Translations under genes and position numbers: made by a program
Notes under the pieces: generated by a model
What the model was told of the DNA's origin: nothing
What the model saw: the letters and a program-made list of their open reading frames with translations, nothing else
The model's database searches: none
Assembly (NCBI GenBank): GCA_017590115.1
Contig: JAGGNK010013559.1
Span: 814,933 to 878,932 of the forward strand
Direction of reading: 5' to 3'
From: Montifringilla adamsi
Taxonomy: Eukaryota > Chordata > Aves > Passeriformes > Passeridae
DNA: 64,000 nt
Part shown: one piece after another, positions 1-16,896 of the stretch
Layout: every line of letters begins with the position of its first letter
Numbering within the stretch: position 1 is the first letter of the stretch

Positions 1-187
1 GATCTCTGAATTCCAAGAGCATGGTGCTGCTGCCAGGGCAGGGCTTTGCTGGAGCTCTGCTCACCCCTGGCTCTTGCTCTGCTTGGCAGATGCTGCTGCC
101 CTTGCCAGCTTAGCATTGGGGAATGGCTTTGGGGTGGCTTGGCAGTGTCAGCAGCTCCTTGCCTGGTACTTTGCCTTGAAACAGACC

Positions 188-313
188 CACAGAATGGTTT
201 GTGTTGGAAGGGGTGTTAAAGTTCATCTCATTCCACCCCCTACCACGGGCAGGGACACCTTCCACTAGACCAGGTCGCTCCAAGCCCTGTCCAGCCTGGC
301 CTTGGACACTTGA
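188..313 (-). mobile_element. CR1 LINE 3' fragment, antisense
   Basis: The + strand reads as the reverse complement of an avian CR1 3' end: a 'cacagaatggtttgtgttgg' start, then the conserved block around 'accttccactagaccagg' and 'ccagcctggccttggacact'. About 126 bp, 5'-truncated, non-coding. It is antisense to the host gene PPP1R12B. Confidence 0.85.
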
Positions 314-1636
314 AAATAGGTGGTTTATGCTACGTGTCTGCTTATAATATAATTATTTTTTAATTGGATTTAGTTCAGGGAGAAGCTGGCACTCAGCAAA
401 TCAGATTATTCAAAGTCAGGAAATTTTCAGGGATGTTGTGAAAAGTGAACATTTTAGACAGAAAGGGTATTTTTAGAAAAACTACAAAGTGAACTGTCCT
501 CAGCAGGTTTTCTTGGTCACTTAAACAAAAAGGACAAGCTCCTTTCCTTATTTTAAATTGAAATTTTTGAGTATGAGTCCACAGGCTCAGCATCCCCCTG
601 CCTCCTGTGGGCTGATGCAGGGTGGGGGATGCAGCAGGAGCCAGAACAGGAGCTCCCTGTGTTTTCATCTTCTGTTTTAAATCCAGGACAATTAATGGTG
701 GAAACCCAAGGATGAGTCTTCCCTAAGCTTTGCCTTCACACATCGCACAGTTAAATTACATCTCTTCCTGCTACTTCATTGGTTCAATGCTAAAATAAAG
801 CTGTAAATGCTCCTTTCTTGGGGGTCTACCTGTCCTTTGCAGGTTAGTAGGGATATTCATATCCCTTGAGACACAAGAAGTCGTGTGCTCCTGTGGGCTA
901 GAAGTGGCACCACAGAATAAAAAAACCTATTCTTAGCACACAAATTATATCAAGGCTGATTAACCATAGAAACAAACTAATCAGGGGAATTGTGGCTTCC
1001 CCTTTCCAGGAGTCTCAGCTCAAGTCCACATGTGTGCCACAAGGGCCAGGAGAGTCGGGTGTTACATTGTGTGCCCTGGATTGTGCAGATGGTCAGGTGA
1101 AATGATCTCACAGCCTTTCTGGTTTTAATCTCTGGAACTGTCCTCCAACCTGACCCTGCCTCATTTCTTCTCATAAACCATGAGTTTAAGTCATTCTCCT
1201 TCCCCACATGCTTTGAGATCTGAGAGGGAAAATTGGGCAAAATTATTTCCAGACAAAGAACTGATGTTTCACAACCTGCAAGTCACCTCTCCTCCTCCCA
1301 GGACGTGCCTATGTTACCTCTGTCCTTCCATCCCTCTCTGCCCTGGCTGAGGCTCATGCTTCCCTCCTCACTTACAGGTTTGCAGTTCCCTGCCCGTGCC
1401 CAAGCTGGGGGAGGGCCATGGTCTGTGAGCTCTGCTGATTCATTTTCAACTCTTTTAGTAGGTCTAACACAGGATGTTGCTGGTATATGTAAACTCTGCC
1501 TCAGTGGTGGCTGTGGACATCACAGCTGTGCAGTGGTGTCACTGGTTTAAGCTCTGCCAGAAGTACCATGCTCTGGCAGCAGTGCTTTTCAGTGAGCCTC
1601 ATTTTCTGAATGCAGTGGTTTCTGAGGAGCCGCGCT

Positions 1637-1758
1637 CAGCCCTGCTGCTCAGAGCAGCCTCCAGCCCAAACCGAGGTGACACCGGTGCTCTGCAGCGCCC
1701 CAGGTGACACAGCCCTGCTGCTCAGAGCAGCCTCCAGCCCAAACCGAGGTGACACCGG
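1637..1758. repeat. 49-bp direct repeat, two copies 73 bp apart
   Basis: Copies at 1637-1685 and 1710-1758 are identical over 49 bp (starting 'cagccctgctgctcagagca' and ending 'ggtgacaccgg'). They are separated by 24 bp. Probably a recent local duplication in the intron; no function is evident. Confidence 0.9.
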
Positions 1759-3752
1759 CTGCATCATGGCCAGCCCTGCCATTCCCTGGGGCTGGGCACA
1801 TCCCTGCTCACCTTTCCTGTGAGACTTCTGCAAAGCTGCTAGAAACTTCCAGCCCTTGCAGCCTGTTCCCATGGGGCTCATTTCACCTGACTGGAGACTA
1901 CTCTGCTTCAAAGGGAGAATGCCTAGGCTTGTTTTGTCTGAGGCTGATGTGCAGCTTTCAGGAAGCCTCACTGGGCACTGGTGGAGCTGGGTTATGACCA
2001 GGAAACGTGTCCAGAGGCACTTATTGCACGTGTACTTACACTCCTTCATTTTCAAATAAGTGACAAGGTCGCACGAAGCCCCCCATGAGGCACAACCCTG
2101 TCAGGCTCCAGCTGAGCCCTGGGACTGGAGTGGTTCTCTCTTGCATCGTTTCTGGGAACTGTGACTGGTTCTCTCCACCAAAACGAGTGTCAGGACTTCA
2201 CACGCCTATTATCACAGCAGTGGGCACTGTAGAGCCACCCCAGGCAGTGGCAGGGGTCTGACAGGACTGCCCAGTGGGTGCTGGGGCTCTTGCAGGGCAC
2301 TGGGAGGCACTGGTGTGAGTGGGAGGTGAAGCTCAGGGGGACACAGAGGAGCGCAGAGATATCAAGAGCTCTGCTGTATCTCTGAGCTGCTGATCACTTT
2401 GGTGATGGTGATGGCAATGCCTCTTCTTTGGCCATGAGAAATGGCACAAGGAGCCATGAGTGCTGTTCTGGTGACAGCCCAGCCATGGTGGTGCACCTGT
2501 CACACCAGCACTGGGTCCAGGCAGGCACACTCAGCATCGCTGGCTGGAGCTCTGGCCAGCCCAGCACATGGATTTACCCTTCCCACAATATCCCACCATG
2601 CTGCACCAGCCCCTTCTCCGTCTCTAAAAAACCTCTCACCTGAAACATCCACTAGCAGTGCCCACAGGGATGGAGTTGGGTGTGCTGGGGCCCACCATGT
2701 CTTGGTCCAACCGTGGAAGAAGGGAATTGCTCTGGTGGGAGCTGGAACTGCCCCAGGAGCTGCCCACACTCAGAGCTGGTCATCATGGAGGGACTGAAGA
2801 TGGAGGGGGGCAGAACTTTGTGGTCAAAGCTGAAACACCAGGTTAGGAGGAAGGAGAAGATTTAATGCAGATTTTTAATTTGAGGGAATTCCTCCAAGAT
2901 GCACCTTGGCAGACAGAAGTCATGGCTGAGCTCATACAGGTGCCATATGTGTGATCCCACTCTGCCCTGAGTGCCCTGCAGGCTTGGGGCTGGTCACTCC
3001 GTGATCTGCTGGCACCTGTGCTGGGAGTGCCCCCTTGTGTGTCACACCCCCGGCAGGAGCAGGGGTCTCCCCCTGGTGCCCAGCGGTTGGGAACAGTCCA
3101 GGGAAGGTCACTGACTGCACACAGGAAGCCAGCAGGGTTTATGCCAATGGGAAATGCTGGAAGGGTCTTGTTGAAGCTATCTCTTCTCTGTTTCCAAAGG
3201 CTTTTGTCTGTTGCAACCTCCGGTGAGCACCCAGGAGGCACCTCCAGTGTCAGTGTGTTCTGCCAGTCCTCCGGCCTCAGCACTTGTGACTGTATTACAC
3301 ATCTTCAGGGTCCCAAGGAGATTTGTGGTTATTCTAAAGAGATTTTGCAAGGTCCAGTCCTGAATGAAGATTCCAGACCTTTGGTTTCCCTTCTAGTCCT
3401 GGAAAAATGAAAAAAGCATATCAGAAAAAACAGCTTTACTTGTTTGCTGAGCTGTATTTAGCCTCTGGGCAGAGGTTTGGGATGAAACAGCTCAGAAATG
3501 GTTCCTGCCCTGCTGGTCTGGTCCTGACCTGCTGCTGGGGCTGTGGCCTTGCTTCACAGCAGGGCTGCCTGGCTCGGGGCTCCCTGGTCAGTGCTGTGCT
3601 CGAGGCCCCTCTCACCCCTCACGCCTGGCAGCCAGCTTGTAAAAGCTCTGGAGATGCTGCAGAGCCATGGAGGTGTGCTGGTGGAGGGGATGCAGTGTCC
3701 CCTCTGGCCCCCTGAGCCCCTCTGATCCCACCTGGTCTTTGTCTCTCCACAG

Positions 3753-3839
3753 ATTTTGACAGAGCTGAAGTCGGACAACCAAAGGCTGAAGGATGAGAAC
3801 GGAGCCCTCATTCGTGTCATCAGCAAACTCTCCAAATAG
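3753..3839 (+). CDS. PPP1R12B: PPP1R12B (MYPT2) C-terminal leucine-zipper exon
   Basis: Final coding exon of protein phosphatase 1 regulatory subunit 12B, the targeting subunit that brings PP1c-delta to myosin light chain in muscle and brain. After a clean acceptor (pyrimidines then CAG at 3750-3752) the frame encodes 28 residues beginning [19 protein letters not shown] and ending in VISKLSK, then TAG at 3837-3839. The leucine/isoleucine heptads are the MYPT leucine zipper, which in this family mediates dimerisation and contact with cGMP-dependent protein kinase. The paralogue PPP1R12A has a near-identical tail, so the choice of 12B rests mainly on the neighbour: SYT2 lies tail-to-tail with PPP1R12B in human too. 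Only this exon is in the window; the ankyrin repeats and the rest lie before position 1. Confidence 0.88.
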   Translation: MLTELKSDNQRLKDENGALIRVISKLSK

Positions 3840-6629
3840 GAATCCAGAGCAAAGGAGGGACAAGGAGGGGTGTCCTACACCAGCTGCCAACCCCCCACCG
3901 AGCCCTACCCCCTTCCTTCCCCTCACGTACAGCAAGTGTTTCAGCCGTGGGATCAATGTCACACCTGCCTTGCCCTGCCCTTTGCTGTACATTCCCTTTC
4001 TGTCCCTGTTTCCCCCCAACACATCCCCTGCCATTTTTTTTTTTTTTAATTTATGCATGTTGTGGTATCTCGGACATTTTATTCAAGGGAGAAATGTGAG
4101 GACTGGGTTTGAGCTGCCAAAACTTCTTCCAAAAGCTCAGTATTTGGTTTTGGACTCTGGCCTGGAATGGGAAGCTCCTACTGTAAAAAGTGACATCTGA
4201 AGAACTAACCCAGCATATCCAACCCCTTTACAGGTGGGAAATGTGAACGTGGACTGGGACTCTGAGGATGCACATCAGCCCACTGAGATGTGGGACTCTG
4301 GTTAAATGTGATGCTGTGAAAGCCACCAGAGCTCACGTTTGTCACAGGCTGATGAGCTGTTTTGCACAGACACCTTCTCCTCTTGCCCCAATAGACTGAG
4401 TCTTCTACTTTAGATAAGATTTTGAACCTGTACAGTAACATCAGTGCTGACACTTGGTGTCAGACCCTTATCCCTCACCCTCCCTTTCCCCCACAGCTTG
4501 GGTGATCCTGTGTCATGTTGTGTCCTTCCAGGGCTCCTGTCTCTGTGGTTGGTAGCATACAGTTGCCACCTGGACACTTGTTCCTTGGGACAGGATATAT
4601 CCCTGGCACTTGCTGAGCTTTGTGAAGGACAAACTTGAACCCCTACAGAGCCTCTGCTGCTCTCACCTGTGTGTGAGCATCAATCACCTTGCAGGGAGCT
4701 GTGCCAATGCCAGAAACCAGCCTCCCCTTCCCAAAAGCCATCTGGGACATTCTCCTGCTGCCTCCCTGAAGGCAGAGCCCCATAGCAGAGCCTGGTTGGT
4801 ATTTCAGGTACCCTCCCTTTGATTTGCAGTAGGATTTGTAGACAGAGAATGCCAGCATCCTGTCCTACACACCTTGGAGAAGTCAGTGTGTCAGTGTCAG
4901 AGGGACAAGGAGCTGCTGGTAACTGAATCACCATGATGAAAGTCTTCTGACCTGTCAGAAACTTCTGATAAGCTTTGACCTTGAAGGAAAACCCCAGAAA
5001 TACTCCTCTTTAATACACATGCACTCTAAACAGTTTGGAATTGTTCTCTCCCATGGGCATTTAGACATTGGCTCCTCTCAAACAGTACCTTCCCTCTCAG
5101 AGACATCCAGCTGCATCCAAAACATTCTCCCATCTACATCCTTCCATATTTGTCCTTTCATCTCCTTTGTCCTTCAACTCCCCATTCTCTCTCTGGCCAA
5201 GGGCAGCAGTTCTTGGTCACTGAACCTGGAGGTGGCCATGGAGCAGCTCTACCATGTTCCTGAGCAGCTCTGCTGGCTCTGGCTGGGGGAACTCTCCAGT
5301 ACCAGAGAGATGAGATACTTGAACATGAGCAGAATACTTGAGCTTGCTCAGCAGGGTAAAACTTATCTCTATCAGGCAATCCTGGGCTTTTTCAAACCTT
5401 TTGCTGGTTACTGCCTCAGAAAGCATCTCTGTTTTCCTCTCTTCCCCCCCGCCCCCCTCCCTTCAAATTCTCCATTTTCCTCCCTTCCCCTCCCTGTCCT
5501 GCCTGTTTCCACCTCTCTTGCTCTTCCTGGAGCTGCCAGGTCTCCCCAGGCAGCTCTGACCACAAGTTGCTCTTCAGCTGGTGGAGCCATTTGTGCAGCT
5601 GAGGCACCGTTTCTCCTGGTACTGAGACCCTGCCTCTGCTGCTGAGCTTTGGGAGGAAGAGACCAAAGCTGGTAAAGGCATCAGGGTTTCTGCAGAGCAC
5701 TGCCTAAGCCAGGCATCCTTTTTATATTCCTTGATTTTAACCCTGCTCTATTTAACAGCTTTAAGTCTTGAGATCCAGTCAATGCTTCCCCTGCACGCCG
5801 CTCCCTCTTGGTGCACTCTTTCTGTGAGTATTTCTGCCGTTCTTGATGTTTTCTCTCTTGGTGACCGCTCCTCGCTTCAGCCTCGGGCTCAGCTCTGGTC
5901 AGGAGATCGGGGATCAGGAGCCCTGTCCCTTCTGTGCCGCGTGGAGGAGGGGACACTCCCCAGCTGGGCCAGCGCCTCGGGCCGCGCATCCTGGCAGGAT
6001 GAGGAGGAGAGTTCAGAGTCAAGATCCTGTCCTTCTCACAGGCAGGTTCCTGGCAGCAGGAAGAAGCCTGGTGTCTGTTTTAGGGAGAGGGTTCAACCCA
6101 ATCTGACAAATCCATCCTGCACTGATGTTTTGCCCCTTCTTACCAGGACACTCACTGCACCTTCTCCCAAGGAGCAGAGTGGAAAGGCTGCAGGAGGCTC
6201 GTTCTGAGTGGCACCTTGCAAAGCCAAACCACTTTAGCTGAAGTGTCTGCTTAGCACTGGATTCTCTGAGCCCTGAGCCCCCACAGCTCAGTGTCCCTGA
6301 TGAGCCAGAGCTGTGAGCGTCTCGTGGTGACGGCGCAACTGCTAATCAAATTCTTGAGAATGGATTTTTTTTGTCTCACTTCATGCCTGACATAACCAGT
6401 GCACTGAGGAGGTGACAAAAGGACACCTCAAACCCTGTGCTTGGCACAAGGTGCAGAGCAAATAGGTTTTTAAAATTGATCCCTCTTGGAACCAGAGCAT
6501 TTGCCAGACGTGGTCTCCCTTGGGGAACATGAGCTTTTTTTTCTAAGCAATTGCTTGGGGTGAGTTAATTTTTATTGCTTGGGATGAACCCACCTGTTGT
6601 GGCTGCAAGTTTGGTGATGGCTCTATGTA

Positions 6630-6635
6630 AATAAA
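6630..6635 (+). promoter_or_regulatory. PPP1R12B: candidate proximal poly(A) signal AATAAA, PPP1R12B
   Basis: Canonical hexamer in an AT-rich part of the 3' UTR. It overlaps a TGTAAATA match to the Pumilio recognition element at 6626-6633. Confidence 0.5.
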
Positions 6636-6836
6636 CTCCTTGGAGAAGCAGGACTGGCTGATGAGATGGGGAGAGAATGTATTTTTATGCAACTTTTGAG
6701 TGGCCTTTCAAACCCTGAGATGAATGATTTGTTTTACTGGTTGTTGTTATATAGTATTATAAGTATTATGTGTTTGAAAGTTTGGGAATAATATTCACAG
6801 CTATGATGCTTGTAAACACAACAGTATTTATAAATG

Positions 6837-6842
6837 AATAAA
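6837..6842 (+). promoter_or_regulatory. PPP1R12B: candidate distal poly(A) signal AATAAA, PPP1R12B
   Basis: Canonical hexamer followed about 25-45 bp later by the T-rich 'ttgactttgcttccatcttt', the usual arrangement of a cleavage site with a U-rich downstream element. Best candidate for the gene's 3' end. Confidence 0.55.
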
Positions 6843-6860
6843 GTAAGAGTTGATAAAATA

Positions 6861-7965
6861 GAAGCATTGACTTTGCTTCCATCTTTCTGGAATTACAAGT
6901 TGTCTGTGCTAAAATTCCGTTTCTCCCAAAATTCTCATGGCATAACAATATCCATCATCCATAAAGGCACAAAAGTTTTGCAGCTACAACACAGGTACCT
7001 TTTTAGGGGAAGCTGAAATGAAGGAACTGGGATGGACGTCCCTGAAAAGCACCCACCAGTGGGAAGATAAAACAGGAGAGGGTCCCATCTCTTCCTCAGC
7101 ACCACACTGGGGATCAGGCCCATTTCCCAGTCTGGTTGCAAGCCCTGTTTTTGCTCTGCTCAGAAGTTTGGTCAGCACAAAGTATGGCACGGGCAGGAGG
7201 TGGTGTCACATCTGGGAACCTCTGTCTCAGGTGAGGCTGCTGGAACCTCCACGTGTTGCAGTCTTCACAGGTGGTTGGTGCAGGTTGAGTTCTTCCCTTA
7301 GGGTTGGTGGAGCAGGATGTGACTGTGGACCAGACTCAGTGTGCTGGGGGTGAAGAATTCTGTGGGGACCTTTGGTATTTCCCACCTGTGCCCCAGGTCT
7401 GGTCCAGCCTTGCTCATCTGGGGTTCAAGGCTGCCCAGAGCACAAGTCAGAGGGAGCTGAGGGCCTCAGCCTGGAGAAAAGGAGGCTCAGGGGGACCTTC
7501 TGGCTCTGCACAGCTCCTGACAGGAGGGGACAGCTGGGTGATGTCGGGCTGTGCTCCCTGGGAACAGGGACAGGACAAGACGAAATGGCCTCAAGTTGTG
7601 CCAGGGAAGGTTTAGGTTGGAGACTGGAGAGAAGTTCTTTCCTGAAAAGGTTGTCAGGCAGTGGCAGAACTGCCCAGGGCAGCAGTGAAGTTGCCATCTC
7701 TGGAAGTGTTCAAATGGTGTGTGAATGTGACACCTGGGACATGATTCAGTGGTAAATGTGGCAGTGCTGGGTTAGCAGTTGAACTCCACGATCTTAGAGG
7801 GCCTTTCCAACCTCAGTGATTTCATGATTCCGTGTTTTGGGGAACCTGGGCCCTTGTGGGGTTCCACCCACACCTCCATCCCTCCATCATCCCTGGGCTC
7901 ACTGCCCTGGCTCTTGCCCCTCACCACGGATGCCCCGTGAGCCCCAGCAGCAAGACCAGAAGGGA
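6861..7965. other. convergent intergenic region PPP1R12B / SYT2
   Basis: About 1.1 kb between the inferred 3' ends of two convergent genes. Apart from the CR1 copy at 7396-7841 it holds nothing I can identify; open frames are short and without family features. Confidence 0.6.
7396..7841 (+). mobile_element. CR1 LINE 3' end, sense on +
   Basis: Shows the ordered CR1 landmarks: 'cagcctggagaaaaggaggc', 'gaacagggacaggac', 'ggtttaggttggagactgga', 'tgcccagggcagcagtgaag', 'agggcctttccaacctcagt' and a degenerate terminal 'tgatttcatgattccgtg'. 5'-truncated 3' end only, no intact reverse transcriptase. Confidence 0.93.
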
Positions 7966-7988
7966 ATCGGCTCCTTTCAGCTCGTTTC

Positions 7989-7994
7989 TTTAAT
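7989..7994 (-). promoter_or_regulatory. SYT2: candidate distal poly(A) signal ATTAAA, SYT2
   Basis: On the - strand 'TTATTAAAGAAACGAGCTG' follows an AT-rich stretch, typical of a terminal 3' UTR. A T/G-richer segment lies further downstream (lower coordinates). Confidence 0.5.
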
Positions 7995-9015
7995 AAGGAG
8001 ACGTAAATCATTACAAAATAACCATCAAACAATCAGAGACGGAACAACAGAGTCCACACGAGGGGAAGGGGCATTAAAAGCAGCTTCCGCCGGAGCCGAG
8101 CGCTGCGGGGCTGGGACGGTCCGAGCGGGGCCGGCACTGCGGCTCCAAGAGTGGCCAAGCCTGCGACTCCCAAAGGAGCTGGCTCCTCCGTCCCAGATCG
8201 GGAGAAAAAAGGAACCCGAGCCTGTTGCCAAGGCTCGTGGATTCACTTCCTTAACCCCGGCAGCATCTCCGTGGCACAGCTGGGTTTGCTCCACAGTGCC
8301 ACCAGGAGAGGGAAGTGCCAGCTCTCGTCCCCAAAACAGAAACCACCGACTGGACATGGCAGAAATAACCCAAATTGCTCCAAAAAGCCTTTTCACCACC
8401 AGCAGGTCGACCCCAACATCTGTGCCCAGCGTTGTCCCGTCCCCTCACCCGGCGTGACAGCGGCACCCAAGGCCAGCAGGGCGGTGGCCGCTGCGGCTCC
8501 TGGCAGCCTGAGCCCCACAAAACCGGGGGGACGTGGACACATGGGGGGAAGGGGGTCACGGCTCACCGTGGGCCTGTCCCCGTGGGGTCCCGGTGCACCG
8601 TGCTCTAATATGGCTTCTAAAGTTGCTCTGACGGTGAAATGCACCAACGCGACACAGGACACCGAAGCCACGATGTAGCTGCTACCCGGCCATGGGACAA
8701 ACGCGACAAGACACAGGAACACGACACACATGGACACCACGGCCGCGTCGGTGATAGCTCACTCTCCGCTGGCGGGTCGGGCTTGGCATGCTTTGCTTCT
8801 TGGCATTATTTTCTTTTATATGATTGAATTGGGGATTTTCATTTTAATTGGGGGGAAAAAAATTAGGCCGGTGGAGAGCTCTCGAGCGATGGGTTTTGGT
8901 AGTGGCCGCCTCCTCCCTGGCGGGAGGCCGGAGATGGGGACGGCAGTGCCAGGAGGGTGGCAGCTGGGGCCATGCTGCTACTGCTACGTGGCTGCGTCAC
9001 ATGCACTGCTCGTGG

Positions 9016-9023
9016 TATATACA
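9016..9023 (-). promoter_or_regulatory. SYT2: Pumilio response element candidate in SYT2 3' UTR
   Basis: The - strand reads TGTATATA, an exact match to the Pumilio consensus UGUANAUA, in an AT-rich patch of the 3' UTR. Function is inferred from the motif only. Confidence 0.4.
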
Positions 9024-9114
9024 GCTATGTCTCCATATAATTTACCTACACACAGCTAAGGGGCGGGTCAGAGGCAGCGCAGATGGCTTCAGGATGTTGG
9101 TTGGTTTTCCCTTT

Positions 9115-9120
9115 TTTATT
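9115..9120 (-). promoter_or_regulatory. SYT2: candidate proximal poly(A) signal AATAAA, SYT2
   Basis: Canonical hexamer on the - strand inside an A/T-rich run (9111-9150). Use of this site would give a ~2.5 kb 3' UTR without the Pumilio-type element. Confidence 0.5.
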
Positions 9121-9300
9121 AAAAAAAAATTAAATCATGTATTAAAGTCACAGTCTTCCCCCTCCAAGGCTTAAAGAGTCTGAATGGAAAGCAGCCAGGT
9201 GGGATCGCCACTCCTGGCCTGGATCCCCCGACCCCGGCCGATGCGGTGGGTCTGGGGGCAGAGGGGTGGAGGGGAGCACACAGGAGGGGGTGCATCTGGG

Positions 9301-9367
9301 GTGTGCAGGTGTGATGTGCAGGTGTGCAGATGTGCAGATGTGCAGGTGTGCAGATGTGCAGGTGTAC
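9301..9367. repeat. tandem repeat, ~8-10 bp unit (gtgtgcag / atgtgcag)
   Basis: Repeated units of 'gtgtgcag', 'atgtgcag' and 'gtgtgatgtgcag' in head-to-tail order over about 67 bp, within the inferred SYT2 3' UTR. Confidence 0.9.
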
Positions 9368-11588
9368 ACACCTCCACCTGCTTCCCTGGGAGGGCTGCGG
9401 GGCCATGCACACTCGCTGGCTGCAAACAGTAGAATTTCAGTGCTTTTTCTAATTCCTCTTCTTTTAACCGACTCCATGTAAGGCAAATGCCCCCACACAC
9501 CGCACACCCCCCTGCCCCCGACAACTGGAGGGACCCCAAAATGAGACTGAGTCCTACCAGTGCTCCTGACCATGGGGCATCGGCCCCCCTCCAGCTCCCC
9601 ATTATTAAAAGCATACAAAGACTTCTTCTCCCTTTGGCTACAGGGCAGGGCAGGACCCCTGCTTCTGTTGACACTGACACATTCATTAGGAAAAGGGACT
9701 AATTAAAGCTGGAGATGGCCCTGAGAGACCACTGGCTGGATGACCCCTGCAGACCCATCATGGCCCCGGTGCCACCTTCACCAGGGCATGGGCCAAGTGC
9801 AGCCGCAGTGGTGGTGGAGGTGGTCATTAGAGGTCCCTGTCCAACATCCCCTTCCCACACTGCAGCTCGGCCATCCGAGCCCCAAACCTCCCTCGGATGG
9901 AGATGGCCTGCCCTGGGGACCTATCCCAGAGCTGCACAGCCCTCTAGGGACAGGGGCTGGTCCCCATGTCCATTTGAACCCCCTGAGGCAAGTTTCAAAC
10001 CCGGTGACTGCCACCAAGTTTCCCCTCATCTCCCCACCTCTGGAGAGGGCCAGGATGCCCTTTGGGAAGTCAGAGCTGTGGGAGCTGCTAAAGCATCCGA
10101 CAGCACTGGGATGAGCTCAGTTTTGGCACTGTGTCCCTGGACCCGGGTCCCAGCCCAGCTGCTGAATGCCCAGAGCAGTGTCCCCAGTGCCAGCACATCC
10201 CTGGGGCTCAACCCTTCACTGCTGTGGTGCTGGAACCCCCACACTGAGTCCAGGGAAGCCAAAGGGAGCAGAGCGTGAGGCTGCTGTGGAGCTGGAGCTG
10301 GGACAGGGACATGAGCTAACATCAGTGCTCCAGTACAGACTGGACTGAACTGGGCAGGGCTGCTGGACCCTCTCCCAGCTGCAGAGAACTGTGTTGGCTT
10401 TCTGGCTCAGGGGCTTTTCTGGGACAGTGGGAGAAGTAGCCTAGAGAAGCTCTTAGCCACTGTCAGGGTCATGGATATGGCTTATACCCTCAAGGGGAGC
10501 AGGACAGGGTGGGTTTAACAGCCAATGGCCTGGTGGGGAGTAACAGCTCATGGGGGTCAGGGGCTTTGGTCCCTTGTTGGCCCCAGGCTTGCTCTTGCCA
10601 TCCCCACCTGCAGCAGGTGGTGGGGCTGGAGCTCCCCATGGCCCCCTGGCTGTCCTGAGGCTGAGGTGCCCACAGCAATGATGGGACATGTGATGGACAG
10701 TCTCTGGGGAGACACCTGGTGCAGCTCTGGGGGGTTGTCCCCATCACATCTGGAGACCTCTCATTGTAAACCTGCCTTGTGGAAGCATTTTGATCTATGG
10801 GATTCACCAAGCATGGTGGGACACAGATGCAAATCACCCAGCGCTGCCCCTCTGAGGTCGTGGTGCTGCTGCTGGTGGGGATCCACACAGTGCTGCTGGT
10901 GCATCCACATTTGCCCCTGCCCCTGTGTCTCCTTGGAGCAGCCCTCCTGAGGATCCTTGTGCCCACACTGGCCTCCACAGCTCCTGCTGCAACACTGAGG
11001 GCTTGGCACCCCACCACCCCAGCAGGATCCATGGCCCCTGCAAGCCTCTCCTCAGAGAACCCAAACCTGGAGCTGGCCAGGGGCACTCAGCCTTCCTTGA
11101 GGAGGGCCGGGGGAGGCACCCAGGTCTCTTCTGAGGGTGTTCTGCACCATTTTTCTGTCTCACTGCTGGTCATGCCCCAACCAAACACAGTGGATCTGGT
11201 CATCTCGCACCATCAGGCTCCAGTGCATCACCTCCATGCAACGTTCCACAGTTCCCCACGTGATCCCAAGGGCAGGATGGTGGCAGCAATGCTGCAGGCT
11301 GGTGACACAGCTGCTGGGGAAGGTCCCAGGCATGCCGCTGGCTTTGGAAGGGATGGCGAGCAGAGGCAATGGGACATGCAGCAGAAGGGAGCGATGCTGA
11401 AGAACAAAAAGAACCATCCATGTCTTTAACCTCTTCCCCTGGAAGCTATTGGGACTGCCTGGATACCCTTCCAGAGGCATCGAAGGGCATTTCAGCTTAG
11501 AACAAAAACCAAAAGGAAGGTTGCAGAACTGAGGTATCAGTAGCTCTGGGTCAACTGTCCGCAGCGCCGCGCCGGCCGGCAGAGCTGC

Positions 11589-16896
<5,308 letters not shown>

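Larger units (their letters stand above)
1..3752 (+). other. PPP1R12B: PPP1R12B last intron (partial)
   Basis: Non-coding sequence upstream of the final PPP1R12B exon. It ends in a pyrimidine-rich tract and a CAG acceptor at 3750-3752. It holds a CR1 fragment (188-313) and a 49-bp direct repeat (1637-1758). I found no other exon: the open frames here are short and lack recognisable protein similarity. An AATAAA at 794-799 is intronic. The small alternative exon that precedes the zipper exon in MYPT genes could lie here but was not identified. Confidence 0.7.
3840..6860 (+). other. PPP1R12B: PPP1R12B 3' UTR (inferred extent)
   Basis: About 3 kb after the stop codon without any recognisable exon. 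It includes a T14 run near 4035, a C/T-rich tract at about 5433-5525, and AT-rich sequence from 6340 on. The 3' end is inferred from hexamers at 6630-6635 and 6837-6842; the second is followed by a T-rich stretch suitable as a downstream element. The exact end needs transcript data. Confidence 0.6.
7970..11588 (-). other. SYT2: SYT2 3' UTR (inferred extent)
   Basis: About 3.6 kb following the SYT2 stop codon on the - strand. Two possible ends are visible: an AATAAA at 9115-9120 and an ATTAAA at 7989-7994. The 8765-9160 part is AT-rich and holds a Pumilio-type element; 8040-8200 is unexpectedly CpG-rich. A ~10-bp tandem repeat sits at 9301-9367. No other coding exon was recognised here. Confidence 0.65.

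Noticed and set aside
794..799. AATAAA on + upstream of the last PPP1R12B exon
   Set aside because: Lies in the intron with no preceding exon recognised; intronic polyadenylation is possible but unsupported.
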